DNA of 64,000 bases from Unio delphinus (Eukaryota > Mollusca > Bivalvia > Unionida > Unionidae): assembly GCA_029339505.1 (NCBI GenBank), contig JAQISU010000070.1:1607501-1671500 (forward strand). The letters run 5' to 3'. Position numbers and translations under genes: made by a program. Under the pieces are notes generated by a model. It did no database searches. It was not told where the DNA came from and saw only the letters and a program-made list of their open reading frames with translations. How positions within the stretch are numbered: the first letter of the stretch is position 1; each line of letters begins with the position of its first letter. Shown here in pieces: positions 49,925-57,903 of the stretch.

Positions 49925-50956
49925 TCAATTTAATTGTTTACTTAAATCCACTACGAATTCTACGTACCACGTTACTGAAACCCTGACTAGATTTCTATCT
50001 ATGGTATTTATTATCGTGAATTGTTCAGTTGTATCCTTGTCGATGATCGTTGATACCGTATTATTGACTCCAGATGAACTCGACGATGATATATTAAACT
50101 GATTCGGTGATACTATTGTTAATCGATAAATACCCTTAACTGCTGCGGTTATGTTTAAAATGTTGTTTGTGGGAGTCCATATAAATGATCCGTGTTGAAT
50201 CGTGTGTACTACGTTGTTGACGATAGATTTATCACGAGGAATTTTTACTTTTTCAACAACGTTTATCATTCTCATTGCATCATCCCTTATTGCGTTGTTG
50301 AATGTTTTAAGTTCATCGATGGATTTTTTAATATCGGGAAGTGTTATTTCAATTTTATCAAATGGGCTCCCAATAAACTTGTCCATGAGGTTTTTACGAA
50401 ACGTCATAAATAGTTTCGTGTGTTTTTCATATTCGGATTGAAGAGTTGCTAGTTCCAATATAGAATCTTTTATTGTGGTGAGTTTTGGTGTGGTTACTGG
50501 TGGATTTCCAAAAAATTCTAGCAGGGGTTTATCAATTTTGTCAACTATATTTCTTTGTAATGTAGTAAACTGATCAAATACAATTATATGATCATCATAC
50601 TTATCATTAAGCGATTTTAATGAATTCACCGTGTTATCGTATGTTGTTAATTTATCCGTAATTGTTGAAACAAGTACACCTGGTTTGAGTTTACCCTCAT
50701 CAGAAAATAACGCGATAGTATCCTCTGCTGCGTCTCGTTGTTTAACCAAAATATCATTAAGAGAGATATTACTACTTTTCAATTTACCCTGACGATCTTG
50801 AAATACAACTATTTCACCAGGATCAACATTTGCTAGGTTTAATATTTCGGATATTTCATCTTCGATTAGTTTTTTAATATCCTTGTTATCAACGGTTTCA
50901 ACTTCACTATCAGGTTTTTTCAGCGATGATAAAGATCGTCCCCAAATATCAATCAT
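49925..50956 (-). CDS. Coiled-coil protein with C-terminal beta domain (fibre-like, 343 aa)
   Basis: The ATG at 50956 (MIDIWGRSLSSLKKPDSEVE) lies two bases after a TATAATA word. Residues about 20-245 are predominantly helical and charged with heptad-like spacing (VNSLKSLNDKYDDHIIVFDQ; IKKSIDELKTFNNAIRDDAM). The last 90 residues are beta-rich (HTIQHGSFIWTPTNN, GIYRLTIVSPNQFNI, VSVTWYVEFVVDLS). A long stalk plus terminal beta domain fits a trimeric attachment fibre, and the position beside the penton-like gene agrees. This is inference from shape; no family is recognised. Confidence 0.5.
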   Translation of the reverse strand: MIDIWGRSLSSLKKPDSEVETVDNKDIKKLIEDEISEILNLANVDPGEIVVFQDRQGKLKSSNISLNDILVKQRDAAEDTIALFSDEGKLKPGVLVSTITDKLTTYDNTVNSLKSLNDKYDDHIIVFDQFTTLQRNIVDKIDKPLLEFFGNPPVTTPKLTTIKDSILELATLQSEYEKHTKLFMTFRKNLMDKFIGSPFDKIEITLPDIKKSIDELKTFNNAIRDDAMRMINVVEKVKIPRDKSIVNNVVHTIQHGSFIWTPTNNILNITAAVKGIYRLTIVSPNQFNISSSSSSGVNNTVSTIIDKDTTEQFTIINTIDRNLVRVSVTWYVEFVVDLSKQLN

Positions 50957-50981
50957 TATTATAGAAATATTTTCATCGTTT

Positions 50982-51037
50982 AAATCCGATGGATTTTCAA
51001 TCTAAAGATTTTTAATCTAAAATTCTTTCAGAATTTT
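50982..51037. repeat. Micro-palindrome triplet after the protease stop
   Basis: AAATCC-GAT-GGATTT (50,982-50,996), AATCT-AA-AGATT (50,999-51,010) and AAAATTCT-TTC-AGAATTTT (51,019-51,037), all perfect. The last ends one base before the protease stop codon. On the transcript they would form three short hairpins. Confidence 0.7.
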
Positions 51038-51442
51038 TTAAAGAGATTTGCCGCTAGTATACTCATTTACTACTATATGAGGTGGTTTCGAAAATCTTTT
51101 GGATATAGCATCAAGTACGTTTAATACTTCATTACCACATATTGGTGGATCAAGCATTGTTTGTGTTGGTAACGTAGAATACCAAGTCTTCATTGGAAAA
51201 TCTTTTATATAACGCATAAATTCTTTCGGCGGCGCTAATCCATATGAGTCAAAATAAATAATCCCACGTGGATCAATCGCGTATGCAACCCAGTGAGTTC
51301 CAGGTCCGGAGCTGTTATCTAAATTAATAATACCGGTTTCAAAATCATTTGGTTGTGCCGGTAACTGATCTCTCATAAAAACCCCTCTGAAATTTTTTAT
51401 TTTTAATTTTTTAGCGGTATCAATTAAATCAAAATTGGACAT
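51038..51442 (-). CDS. Adenain-type cysteine protease (134 aa)
   Basis: The chosen start is the ATG at 51442 (MSNFDLIDTAKKLKIKNFRG), because the longer frame would run into the upstream gene, which stops at 51448. Catalytic set, numbered from this start: His50 in GTHWVAY, Asp65 in YFDSYGLAP, Gln94 (TQTMLDPP) and Cys102 in PPICGNEVLN. This is the order and spacing of the adenovirus maturation protease family, which cuts capsid precursors after (M/I/L)xGx or (M/I/L)xGG. Such sites occur in four neighbouring proteins. It is shorter than adenovirus protease but normal for Polinton-type enzymes. Confidence 0.88.
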   Translation of the reverse strand: MSNFDLIDTAKKLKIKNFRGVFMRDQLPAQPNDFETGIINLDNSSGPGTHWVAYAIDPRGIIYFDSYGLAPPKEFMRYIKDFPMKTWYSTLPTQTMLDPPICGNEVLNVLDAISKRFSKPPHIVVNEYTSGKSL

Positions 51443-51447
51443 AGGAA

Positions 51448-51909
51448 CTATATCGTTCCTGGAATTCGAAGACCCTTTCCGCTGTACCATGAACTCGGGG
51501 TTCCTGGTAGTCTTAGACCCTTTCCTTTTTTTTTATACCCCTTTCCAGTTGCCTTTTTCAACGCCATTCCTGCCGCGGTACCAATGGCTCCTAACGCTGC
51601 TGCCTTCGCTACCGCTGGGGCTGCTGCGGCAATCAACCCTGGAATCAACCCTAACAACGGGAATATACCACCAGTCTTTTCCATGTTTTTAATCGCGCTC
51701 GTAGAAAGAGTAATCTGAACTCCTTTTTTTTCTTTCAGCGCTTTATTAAAATGATTAGTTTGAGTTTTCGTCAGCGATAGTTTATTCCCTCCGCCATTCA
51801 TTTGATTAGGTTTCAGCGTTATTGTGGTTCCACATTGCTTAGCTGATTTGGATTGTAATTTTTTTATTTGACCAGGTGTCAACGTAACATTGATATTACT
51901 ATACGACAT
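51448..51909 (-). CDS. Core / membrane-active protein with basic LPGT tail (153 aa)
   Basis: The chosen start is the ATG at 51909 (MSYSNINVTLTPGQIKKLQS), preceded by TTTTGTATA; the upstream in-frame part is palindromic spacer. The N-terminal half holds short repeats of type 'vTLTpgQikkLq / iTLkpnQ / LSLTktQ'. An adenain-like site MNGGG lies at residues 37-41. Residues 82-116 are a hydrophobic Ala-rich helix (GLIAAAAPAVAKAAALGAIG), followed by a Lys/Gly tail with two LPGT/IPGT motifs (GKGLRLPGTPSSWYSGKGLR). This resembles adenovirus pVI/pX-like precursors that are cut to membrane-active or DNA-condensing peptides. Five bases separate it from the protease start. Confidence 0.6.
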   Translation of the reverse strand: MSYSNINVTLTPGQIKKLQSKSAKQCGTTITLKPNQMNGGGNKLSLTKTQTNHFNKALKEKKGVQITLSTSAIKNMEKTGGIFPLLGLIPGLIAAAAPAVAKAAALGAIGTAAGMALKKATGKGYKKKGKGLRLPGTPSSWYSGKGLRIPGTI

Positions 51910-51931
51910 TATACAAAATAGATTGATTCTA

Positions 51932-51985
51932 AATCGCAAGCGATTCAATGGCGAAATTGCACAGCAATTTCCAATCCAAAGGATT
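51932..51985. repeat. Micro-palindrome triplet after the capsid gene stop
   Basis: AATCGC-AA-GCGATT (51,932-51,945), GAAATTGC-ACA-GCAATTTC (51,953-51,971) and AATCC-AAA-GGATT (51,973-51,985). All are perfect and stand just downstream of the capsid stop (51,991). Confidence 0.7.
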
Positions 51986-51990
51986 TTCAA

Positions 51991-53454
51991 TTAAAGATTT
52001 TCTACTGGTGCATCTACCAGTCTCATTCGTCCACCAACACCTTCAAGTATCATTGATTTATCACTAAGAATAACAGCAACCGCTCTGTAATTATCAATAC
52101 CAGCAGGACGGGTTACACGAGCTCGGAAGTGTATATCAACTACGGACTGTTTCATCAAGTCAAGATGTTCCAACGAAAAGTAATAAATCGGATACAGACC
52201 TTTAAAATCCAATTGTGATATTTGTAGACCAGTATCTACATTTTGATCACGTCCCATAAATGATAGCAATCGATGATAAACTCGTGCAATGTGGTTATTT
52301 TCATAGTTAAGTTGTATATCCTCTGATGGTTCTTGTTGTCCGTTTATTTTAAGTGAAACTTCATTACATCCGATTTGATCAAATATCATATGAGAACGTG
52401 TTTGATCATTTAATCGCGCTTTATCCTGTAGAGCAATAAAAATATGCCGTGGAGCTGAAACACCCTGTCGTGCTGCCAAATGCCATGTAAGTGTACCATC
52501 AATATTAGAATCCATGGTATCTGTGGACGTTGTCAACCAGCTTAATAATCTCTTTCCCCCTTGATCCATAAATGATAGCAACCGCGGTTCTACTGACAAT
52601 GATGGAGTCAACACTGGCATCCACAGTGATAGTTTTGATAAAATTACTTTACCTGCATCATCATGTGGATGTGCAACATCTGCTGGAACCCTCCAAATTG
52701 CACCGTTATCATCACCTTTTCTTACTAGTGCAACTGTATGTTTTACTCCATAAATAACCTTTCTGACGTTTCTACAAAATCCAAATATGTGATGTAATGG
52801 GATTGCACATGAAAATTGTCTGCGAACTCCTTGTAACGTTGCTACTCGTGTTGCAAATCCTAGGTTGTAATTGGGATTACCATCTACAACTAAATCTTCA
52901 ATACCACCAGCACCATCAGCATCAAGAGCAGGAGCAGCAACAGTACCAGTAAGAGCAATAAAGTTGGCAGCAGGATCAACACGATTTTTTGGTCTTCTTT
53001 TTATATATGGAATACTATTAGGGTGATCAGTAATATCTTTTGCGAACATCATAGATGGACCCGCTGATCTAGTATAATCATCGGAATATCTTGCTAGTCC
53101 AATTATTGTAGATGCAACATCAACCTCACGTTCAATAGATTCGATTTCTTTTCCATCAATGAGATATCTAGCACTTTCAAATAATGCCATGATACCATTA
53201 TTGACAAAACCAACTCGAGCAGCTAGTGGATATGGTGTATTAGCTACAATATTTGTTACAAGTTCACCTTCGACTTCAATAAAGGCTTCAGCGGGTAAAA
53301 AGTATTTACTAGTATCATGAACCTGAAGTTCAATTCTTCCACGAAGATCAGGTTGTACTGCGTGATAAGCAAAAAATTGATAATCGCGTACAGAAGTATC
53401 TTTAAGCACTGGGGCTTCCATGTCAAATGCAACATCAGGGTTTTGTTTGAACAT
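51991..53454 (-). CDS. Major capsid protein (double jelly-roll type, 487 aa)
   Basis: The ATG at 53454 (MFKQNPDVAFDMEAPVLKDT) follows TATATAATAAAA. The protein is beta-rich over its length. Typical stretches are IEVEGELVTNI, ALFESARYLIDGKEIESIER, QFSCAIPLHHIFGFCRNVRK, YPIYYFSLEHLDLMKQSV and DIHFRARVTRPAGIDNYRAV. Length, two similar beta-rich halves and the 'I.G..VE'-type edge strands fit Polinton/adintovirus hexon-like capsid proteins, whose trimers tile the icosahedral shell. It differs strongly from the capsid protein of element 1. The frame is intact. Confidence 0.75.
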   Translation of the reverse strand: MFKQNPDVAFDMEAPVLKDTSVRDYQFFAYHAVQPDLRGRIELQVHDTSKYFLPAEAFIEVEGELVTNIVANTPYPLAARVGFVNNGIMALFESARYLIDGKEIESIEREVDVASTIIGLARYSDDYTRSAGPSMMFAKDITDHPNSIPYIKRRPKNRVDPAANFIALTGTVAAPALDADGAGGIEDLVVDGNPNYNLGFATRVATLQGVRRQFSCAIPLHHIFGFCRNVRKVIYGVKHTVALVRKGDDNGAIWRVPADVAHPHDDAGKVILSKLSLWMPVLTPSLSVEPRLLSFMDQGGKRLLSWLTTSTDTMDSNIDGTLTWHLAARQGVSAPRHIFIALQDKARLNDQTRSHMIFDQIGCNEVSLKINGQQEPSEDIQLNYENNHIARVYHRLLSFMGRDQNVDTGLQISQLDFKGLYPIYYFSLEHLDLMKQSVVDIHFRARVTRPAGIDNYRAVAVILSDKSMILEGVGGRMRLVDAPVENL

Positions 53455-53485
53455 TTTTATTATATATCCGATGGTCTAAATCAAA

Positions 53486-53500
53486 AATTCTGAAAGAATT
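53486..53500. repeat. Micro-palindrome upstream of the capsid gene
   Basis: AATTCT-GAA-AGAATT, perfect, about 30 bases upstream of the capsid ATG on the minus strand. Confidence 0.55.
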
Positions 53501-53518
53501 CTGAAGGAATTTTGAATT

Positions 53519-53704
53519 GAAAACCCAAGGAATTCATTTAGAGAAAATCGATTTTTATGAAATTATGTCGACGGATTAGCCAAAAAACAATACAAAATCA
53601 ATAAAAAAAACATCGAAAATTCGATGAAACAACATATTTTTAGCCTCACATGATAAAAAATCTGATCAAAATCGATTTTCTCTAAATGAATTCCTGGGGT
53701 TTTC
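53519..53704. repeat. Inverted repeat with 37-bp arms (one mismatch), 112-bp spacer
   Basis: The arms at 53,519-53,555 and 53,668-53,704 match on opposite strands except at one base; each contains GGAATTCATTTAGAGAAAAT. The spacer holds CATCGAAAATTCGATG, another palindrome. It lies between the capsid promoter and the pVI-like gene. It could be a MITE-like insertion or a structural/regulatory element. Confidence 0.85.
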
Positions 53705-54102
53705 ATCCTCGATTTTCATGAAATTTTGTCGATGAATTGCATAAAAACACTAGAAAAATGAGTAAAAACACTAGAAAAATGAGTAAAAAAAGTAAAAAAT
53801 CTAACAAAATTAGCAAAAAATAAATATTTTATAATATAAAAATAAATATTTAGTTGGGTGTATTTTAATAATGATGATGAAAATATCTGATAATGAAGAT
53901 AACGTAAGTAGAATCACAAGTGATTCTGATACAAGTGATTCTGACACAAATATTTCTAATGCTAGCATTTCTACAATAACCATAACAACTGAGCATCCTA
54001 TTCAAATAAATAGAATCACAAGTGATTCTGACACAAATATTTCTAATGTTAGCATTTCTACAATAACTATCATAATTGGAAATCCTGTTCAAATAAATAT
54101 TT
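53705..54102. repeat. Non-coding gap with tandem nested palindromes
   Basis: 53,916-54,100 contains two copies of an 85-95 bp unit built from AGAATCAC-AA-GTGATTCT (perfect) and TTCTAATGCTAGCATTTCT. Both strands are open here (Ser/Thr/Ile/Asn-rich frames 53,865-54,149), because palindromic repeats lack stops, so I do not call a gene. The cluster lies downstream of the pVI-like stop. Confidence 0.7.
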
Positions 54103-54591
54103 CTAACGTTTCTGTCGAAATTTCTTAAAACCACTTCCCGGAAGCCCACTTCCGGCTATCATATTTGCTGTTATGTTATCCTGGGCGTTAGTCATTAATG
54201 ATTGTAGTTTTTTATCCACGGCGTTATTTATTATTTTACTAACCTGTGTAGGCATTACTGCAGTAGATGGCAGTGAAGTCATTCTAGAAATGCTAGCATT
54301 TCCAGGTTTTGAAAAATTTCGTCGTCGAACTAGCGCTGTTAGTTTATCCCGAGCGGCTGAAAATGCCTTACTAGCAAGATCACCAACAGTGTTAATACCC
54401 TTATCTCGGATAACATCAATTGCTTTCATTGCTGCCTGTTTTGCAAATGGAGCCACTTTTGGAGCCATTCTTGAAAATAATCCCATTATAGTATTACCGA
54501 GACCATCTCCATAGTATACTCGGTATTTTGGTAATCGTGAGTTTACCACGTAGACGTTAGTTGGTTTATCATGGTTGTAGTGTATGATCAT
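54103..54591 (-). CDS. pVI-like minor capsid protein with two adenain-type sites (162 aa)
   Basis: The ATG at 54591 follows TATATAGAG. YRVYYGDGLGNTIMGLFSRM leads into an amphipathic helix (PKVAPFAKQAAMKAIDVIRD), as in adenovirus pVI-like membrane-lytic proteins. IAGSG (145-149) and LPGSG (150-154) near the end fit the adenain consensus (M/I/L)xGxG, leaving a basic FKKFRQKR tail. Residues 97-102 (GNASIS) are encoded by a perfect 16-bp palindrome (54,287-54,302), which looks like an in-frame insertion. It is expected to be packaged under the capsid and to help escape from endosomes. Confidence 0.65.
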   Translation of the reverse strand: MIIHYNHDKPTNVYVVNSRLPKYRVYYGDGLGNTIMGLFSRMAPKVAPFAKQAAMKAIDVIRDKGINTVGDLASKAFSAARDKLTALVRRRNFSKPGNASISRMTSLPSTAVMPTQVSKIINNAVDKKLQSLMTNAQDNITANMIAGSGLPGSGFKKFRQKR

Positions 54592-54600
54592 TCTCTATAT

Positions 54601-54650
54601 AGAAGTATTATACTTCTAACACTAGTGTTTTTCCAAATGCTTTAGCATTT
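54601..54650. repeat. Micro-palindrome triplet between two genes
   Basis: AGAAGTA-TTA-TACTTCT (54,601-54,617), AACACTAGTGTT (54,618-54,629) and AAATGCT-TT-AGCATTT (54,635-54,650), all perfect, directly after the stop of the 54,659 gene. Confidence 0.7.
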
Positions 54651-54658
54651 CCAATTAT

Positions 54659-55819
54659 CTAGTCACTATGATAACCGTAGAAATTCGAAGAATTTTCGGC
54701 TAACTCTTCAATGAAATCTCTATATGTTGCAATATCCATGATACCACCTTGAAATAATCGCCTACAGATATCAGCAGCTTCATTGATTATTTCTGGTGAG
54801 TTATTTCCGGCTCGTTTTCCTCCTACAAGTATTTCTAATCGTGCTATATCACCGAGAATATTGCCAGGGCAAGAAATACTTGTATTTCCACTCGAAGAAT
54901 TTCCAACTAAACCACTTCCTGTTTTAGTTTTTAGTTGTTTTTCCTTTTTTTTCTTTTTTTCTTTTCCTTTTTCTTTTTGTACTAATGCTTCTAATACTAC
55001 TACATCTTGATTATGTTCTAATATTTCTTGATTATATTTTTTAAGTCCATCTTGAAAATAGCCATATTCTTCACTATTTTTATTTAAACGACCTGTAATA
55101 TTTTGATTTATTTTAAATATCCAATCAACATAATTATTAAAACCTACTTTATTTTTTTCATTACTTGAAAGATTCAAAAGATCTTTTCTTAAATTAAAAC
55201 TATCAGTAGCAAATTTAGCTAACTCATAATAATCATTTATTGTCGATGTAGGGTATTTCTTAATTTTAGCTATACCATCCTCAGTAAATTTATCTCTAAA
55301 AGAAACTAATGGTTTTTTATCAGTATCTAATTCTTCTCTAAGTTGAGAGGTAGCACCCAATTCTTCTTCCTCTTCAGGAGGTTGAGGAAAATCAATATCA
55401 CTAAATAGTCTCTCTGTTTGAAATTCTCGTTCTTGTCGTTCTTGTCGTTCTCGTTCTTGTCGTTCTTGTTCTCGTTGTTCTATAGCATCTACAAAACCAG
55501 CAGGAAGTGTTTGTAATGACTTTTTCGTTTGTTTAGTTCGTTTTGATATTTTCTCTAACACAGGGAGAAAGGACTCTTTTTGCGCGCTTTCTTGTTTAGA
55601 AATTGCTGTTTTCACACCCTCAGTTGCACTAACAATAGGTTTGAAGAGTTGTTCTGTATCCTCTGTGAAGTCAGTCTGAAATAATTGCCGTTGTTGAAGT
55701 TTTTCGCGGATTCTATCACGAAGGGGTAATATTTTCTTAAGAGCTTCAAGTCTTTCTCTAGCTAATCTCGTTGTTAATGATTCTCCTACCATTATTGAAA
55801 GAGTATTACTAATTGTCAA
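54659..55819 (-). CDS. Charged coiled-coil protein of the structural block (386 aa)
   Basis: ATG at 55819; a second ATG (MVGESLTTRLARERLEALKK) ten codons on is as likely. Helical throughout: an N-terminal Arg/Lys-rich part, a Glu/Arg-Gln repeat (EQERQERERQERQEREFQTE, about residues 115-140), an acidic patch (DFPQPPEEEEELG), a second helical domain with KYPTSTINDYYELAKFATDS, and a Lys-rich stretch before GSGLVGN. The end, LEILVGGKRAGNNSPEIINE, is a small conserved-looking module with an adenain-type LVGGK site. Three micro-palindromes encode GNTSIS, GNSSSG and ENSSNF in it. Possibly a scaffold or core protein; no family is named. Confidence 0.5.
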   Translation of the reverse strand: MTISNTLSIMVGESLTTRLARERLEALKKILPLRDRIREKLQQRQLFQTDFTEDTEQLFKPIVSATEGVKTAISKQESAQKESFLPVLEKISKRTKQTKKSLQTLPAGFVDAIEQREQERQERERQERQEREFQTERLFSDIDFPQPPEEEEELGATSQLREELDTDKKPLVSFRDKFTEDGIAKIKKYPTSTINDYYELAKFATDSFNLRKDLLNLSSNEKNKVGFNNYVDWIFKINQNITGRLNKNSEEYGYFQDGLKKYNQEILEHNQDVVVLEALVQKEKGKEKKKKKEKQLKTKTGSGLVGNSSSGNTSISCPGNILGDIARLEILVGGKRAGNNSPEIINEAADICRRLFQGGIMDIATYRDFIEELAENSSNFYGYHSD

Positions 55820-55822
55820 ATA

Positions 55823-55839
55823 AAAATCCTTTGGATTTT
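55823..55839. repeat. Micro-palindrome AAAATCC-TTT-GGATTTT
   Basis: A perfect 7-bp stem located in the gap downstream of the 55,944 gene and upstream of the 55,819 start, followed by two weaker palindromes. Confidence 0.65.
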
Positions 55840-55943
55840 CAAATCCAAATCATTTCGAAAGAAATCACTAACCTAAAAATGCAAATCATTTTAATACTTC
55901 CTTGTTGTTACACACATGATTTTACTTCCTCATACCGTATCGG

Positions 55944-56333
55944 TTATACAAACAAAGGAGGCTCTCTACGCGTGGGCTCATCACCTTCAGAGTTTTCCAT
56001 TAATGTTTTTAATTGTCTCACTTTACAATTAATAAGTCTCTTTTGTTCATATTCTAATCCTAATTGCTTTCGAACACGTTCAACGATGCTACATAATGGT
56101 ACGAAGACATTAACATCTTCAGTATTTACTAAGCTCTCACGTATAAGCTTTTGGATATTCTTAATTAAAAAATATTTTTTAGATAGGACATATTTTCCGG
56201 TCTGTTCTGCAAATTGTATATCCTCGAAATTGGTCATAATTTGATCACAATCCAAACCTGAACATAATTTTATATTTTCATCCTTCAACTTGTTGATTTC
56301 AATAATAATCAATTTGAGATTTTCAATATTCAT
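55944..56333 (-). CDS. Small helical protein of unknown function (129 aa)
   Basis: The chosen start is the ATG at 56333 (MNIENLKLIIIEINKLKDEN), directly preceded by TATTTATATATATAT; the upstream frame is AT-rich promoter-like DNA. The product is alpha-helical (YVLSKKYFLIKNIQKLIRES; LEYEQKRLINCKVRQLKTLM) and ends in an acidic/basic patch (GDEPTRREPP). No domain is recognised. It is the first gene of the minus-strand structural block. Confidence 0.5.
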   Translation of the reverse strand: MNIENLKLIIIEINKLKDENIKLCSGLDCDQIMTNFEDIQFAEQTGKYVLSKKYFLIKNIQKLIRESLVNTEDVNVFVPLCSIVERVRKQLGLEYEQKRLINCKVRQLKTLMENSEGDEPTRREPPLFV

Positions 56334-56441
56334 ATATATATATAAATATATTTGTTTAAATGCAAAGTATTTTAAATACAAAGTATTAAAAATACAAAGT
56401 ATTTTCAAAATGAATTCTGGATACACTAAGGTGTTGATCAT

Positions 56442-56576
56442 CTTAGTATACCCAGAAGTTTAATGCGATTATAGGTGATTATGATTATATATAATGAATG
56501 ACGACGGCACATTTACCGTTTTAAACCCCCTTGGTGTTTTATACATCAAGCAGCGCGCTCAACCGACAAACACATA
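56442..56576. other. Non-coding gap, left part
   Basis: AT-rich sequence upstream of the structural block, with the 56,333 gene's promoter region at its left. No gene. Confidence 0.5.
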
Positions 56577-56820
56577 ACAATAGATTATAGGTGAACAATG
56601 AATGAATTGATTTCAATGACAATGACGACGGTACAACAATAGATTATAGGTGAACAATGACAATGGTATATACAATGAATTGATTTCAATGACAATGACG
56701 ACGGTACAACAATAGATTATACGTGAACAATGACAATGGTATATACAATGAATTGATTTCAATGACAATGACGACGGTACAACAATAGATTATAGGTGAC
56801 ACAATGAATTGATTTCAATG
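56577..56820 (+). repeat. Tandem repeat, about 60-72 bp x 3.5
   Basis: Units contain ACAATAGATTATAGGTGAAC, then CAATGAATTGATTTCAATGA and CAATGACGACGGT. They lie in the only long gene-free stretch of element 2. Confidence 0.85.
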
Positions 56821-56846
56821 ACAATGGATGACGCGGGCTATTCTAC

Positions 56847-56947
56847 ATTCAAGTGTAAACAAAACCGCAAAATCGAAACTTTGGTTTTGAATGTCAATAA
56901 TAACGTTCATACCACGTGTGACGGTGTGGTTTTGTTTACACTTGAAT
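56847..56947. repeat. Inverted repeat, perfect 20-bp arms
   Basis: ATTCAAGTGTAAACAAAACC (56,847-56,866) and its exact complement (56,928-56,947), with a 61-base loop. Together with the tandem repeats next to it, this is a candidate replication origin or switch region between gene blocks. Confidence 0.8.
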
Positions 56948-57399
56948 TTCGGCTAAATGCCCAATTATAATAAGAACGAATTTGTATATATACACTCATT
57001 ACGACGAGGTGATATAAAATAGGTGTAGTGATTGTAATTATTTGTTTGTTTATTAGCGATCACTGACAACGTTGAAAACACGTATAATACTTGAAACAGA
57101 CATTAAAAAAAAATGTTTAAATACGACGTGTTTATAAAACAGTTCTGTTAATACTTGAAAAAAGACAAAATTGATTGTGTTTTGTTCAGATTTATTTAAT
57201 TATAACAGCCAATGAAAAATCGAAGATTTTCCAACACTAGCGTTTCCGTGTTTAAGATCCGTAACTCTGTCATTGGTGGAAATCCTACGGATTTCACACG
57301 TGTTATACCTAACGGAGTTATCTCCCATGTGAAATTGCAAAATTGAAGATTTTCAATGGAAATTCTTTCACAATTTCACGAAGCAATTTCCAATGCAAA
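56948..57399. other. Non-coding gap with further micro-palindromes
   Basis: AAAATC-GAA-GATTTT (57,216-57,230) and GAAATCC-TAC-GGATTTC (57,279-57,295) are perfect. 57,320-57,395 holds several overlapping GAAATT/AATTTC arms downstream of the homing endonuclease stop. No gene. Confidence 0.6.
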
Positions 57400-57888
57400 T
57401 TATACATAAACAAACTGAATTTTGTTTTTAAAACGCTTTGAAAAAGCGGTCTTATAAATTCCCTCTGCTACTTTTTGTACCGAGGAGGTGTGAATATCGA
57501 AATACTTACCAGCTTCTGACATTGATTGAAATACCATCTCCGTGTCAGTATTAAACGATCTTACTGGTCTCTTCCCAATTGATTTACAAGTACCAGTATT
57601 TCCAAATGCAGTATTCTCACTTTGTGTAACAGCTCGTAAATTATTCAAAGAATTATGTGTCCTAATACCATCAATATGATCAATAACAAGGCCATCCTTG
57701 ATTAATCCATTATACACTTCATAAACGAAACGGTGATTGAGATACATTTTCCCTCCAGCTTTAAATATCAAATAACCCATACCATTATCCCGCCCAACAG
57801 ATTTCTTATTTTTACTGTGTCTAACAACACCATCACTAGAAGCTTCGTAATTTTTAATAACAGGATGTCTTTGAAATTCTTGGCTCAT
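57400..57888 (-). CDS. Free-standing HNH homing endonuclease (NUMOD4-HNH-NUMOD1-like, 162 aa)
   Basis: The ATG at 57888 directly follows TATTATATATAA. The N-terminus HPVIKNYEASSDGVVRH is a NUMOD4-type module. LNHRFVYEVYNGLIKDGLVI, followed by DHIDGIRTHNSLNNLRAV, is the HNH core (His-Asp-His...Asn-Asn-Leu-Arg). The C-terminal FQSMSEAGKYFDIHTSSVQK is a NUMOD1-type DNA-binding helix-turn-helix. Such enzymes cut specific alleles to spread themselves or neighbouring DNA and are common in phages and giant viruses. It is not inside an intron or intein here, so it acts as an intronless mobile gene or has been recruited. Confidence 0.85.
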   Translation of the reverse strand: MSQEFQRHPVIKNYEASSDGVVRHSKNKKSVGRDNGMGYLIFKAGGKMYLNHRFVYEVYNGLIKDGLVIDHIDGIRTHNSLNNLRAVTQSENTAFGNTGTCKSIGKRPVRSFNTDTEMVFQSMSEAGKYFDIHTSSVQKVAEGIYKTAFSKRFKNKIQFVYV

Positions 57889-57903
57889 TTATATATAATA
57901 TAT

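Noticed and set aside
53865..54149. Ser/Thr/Asn/Ile-rich open frames on both strands
   Set aside because: The sequence is palindromic and tandemly repeated, which keeps both strands open; no start context or conserved features.
56577..56820. CRISPR-like repeats in element 2
   Set aside because: Units are contiguous and similar over their whole length, without distinct spacers.
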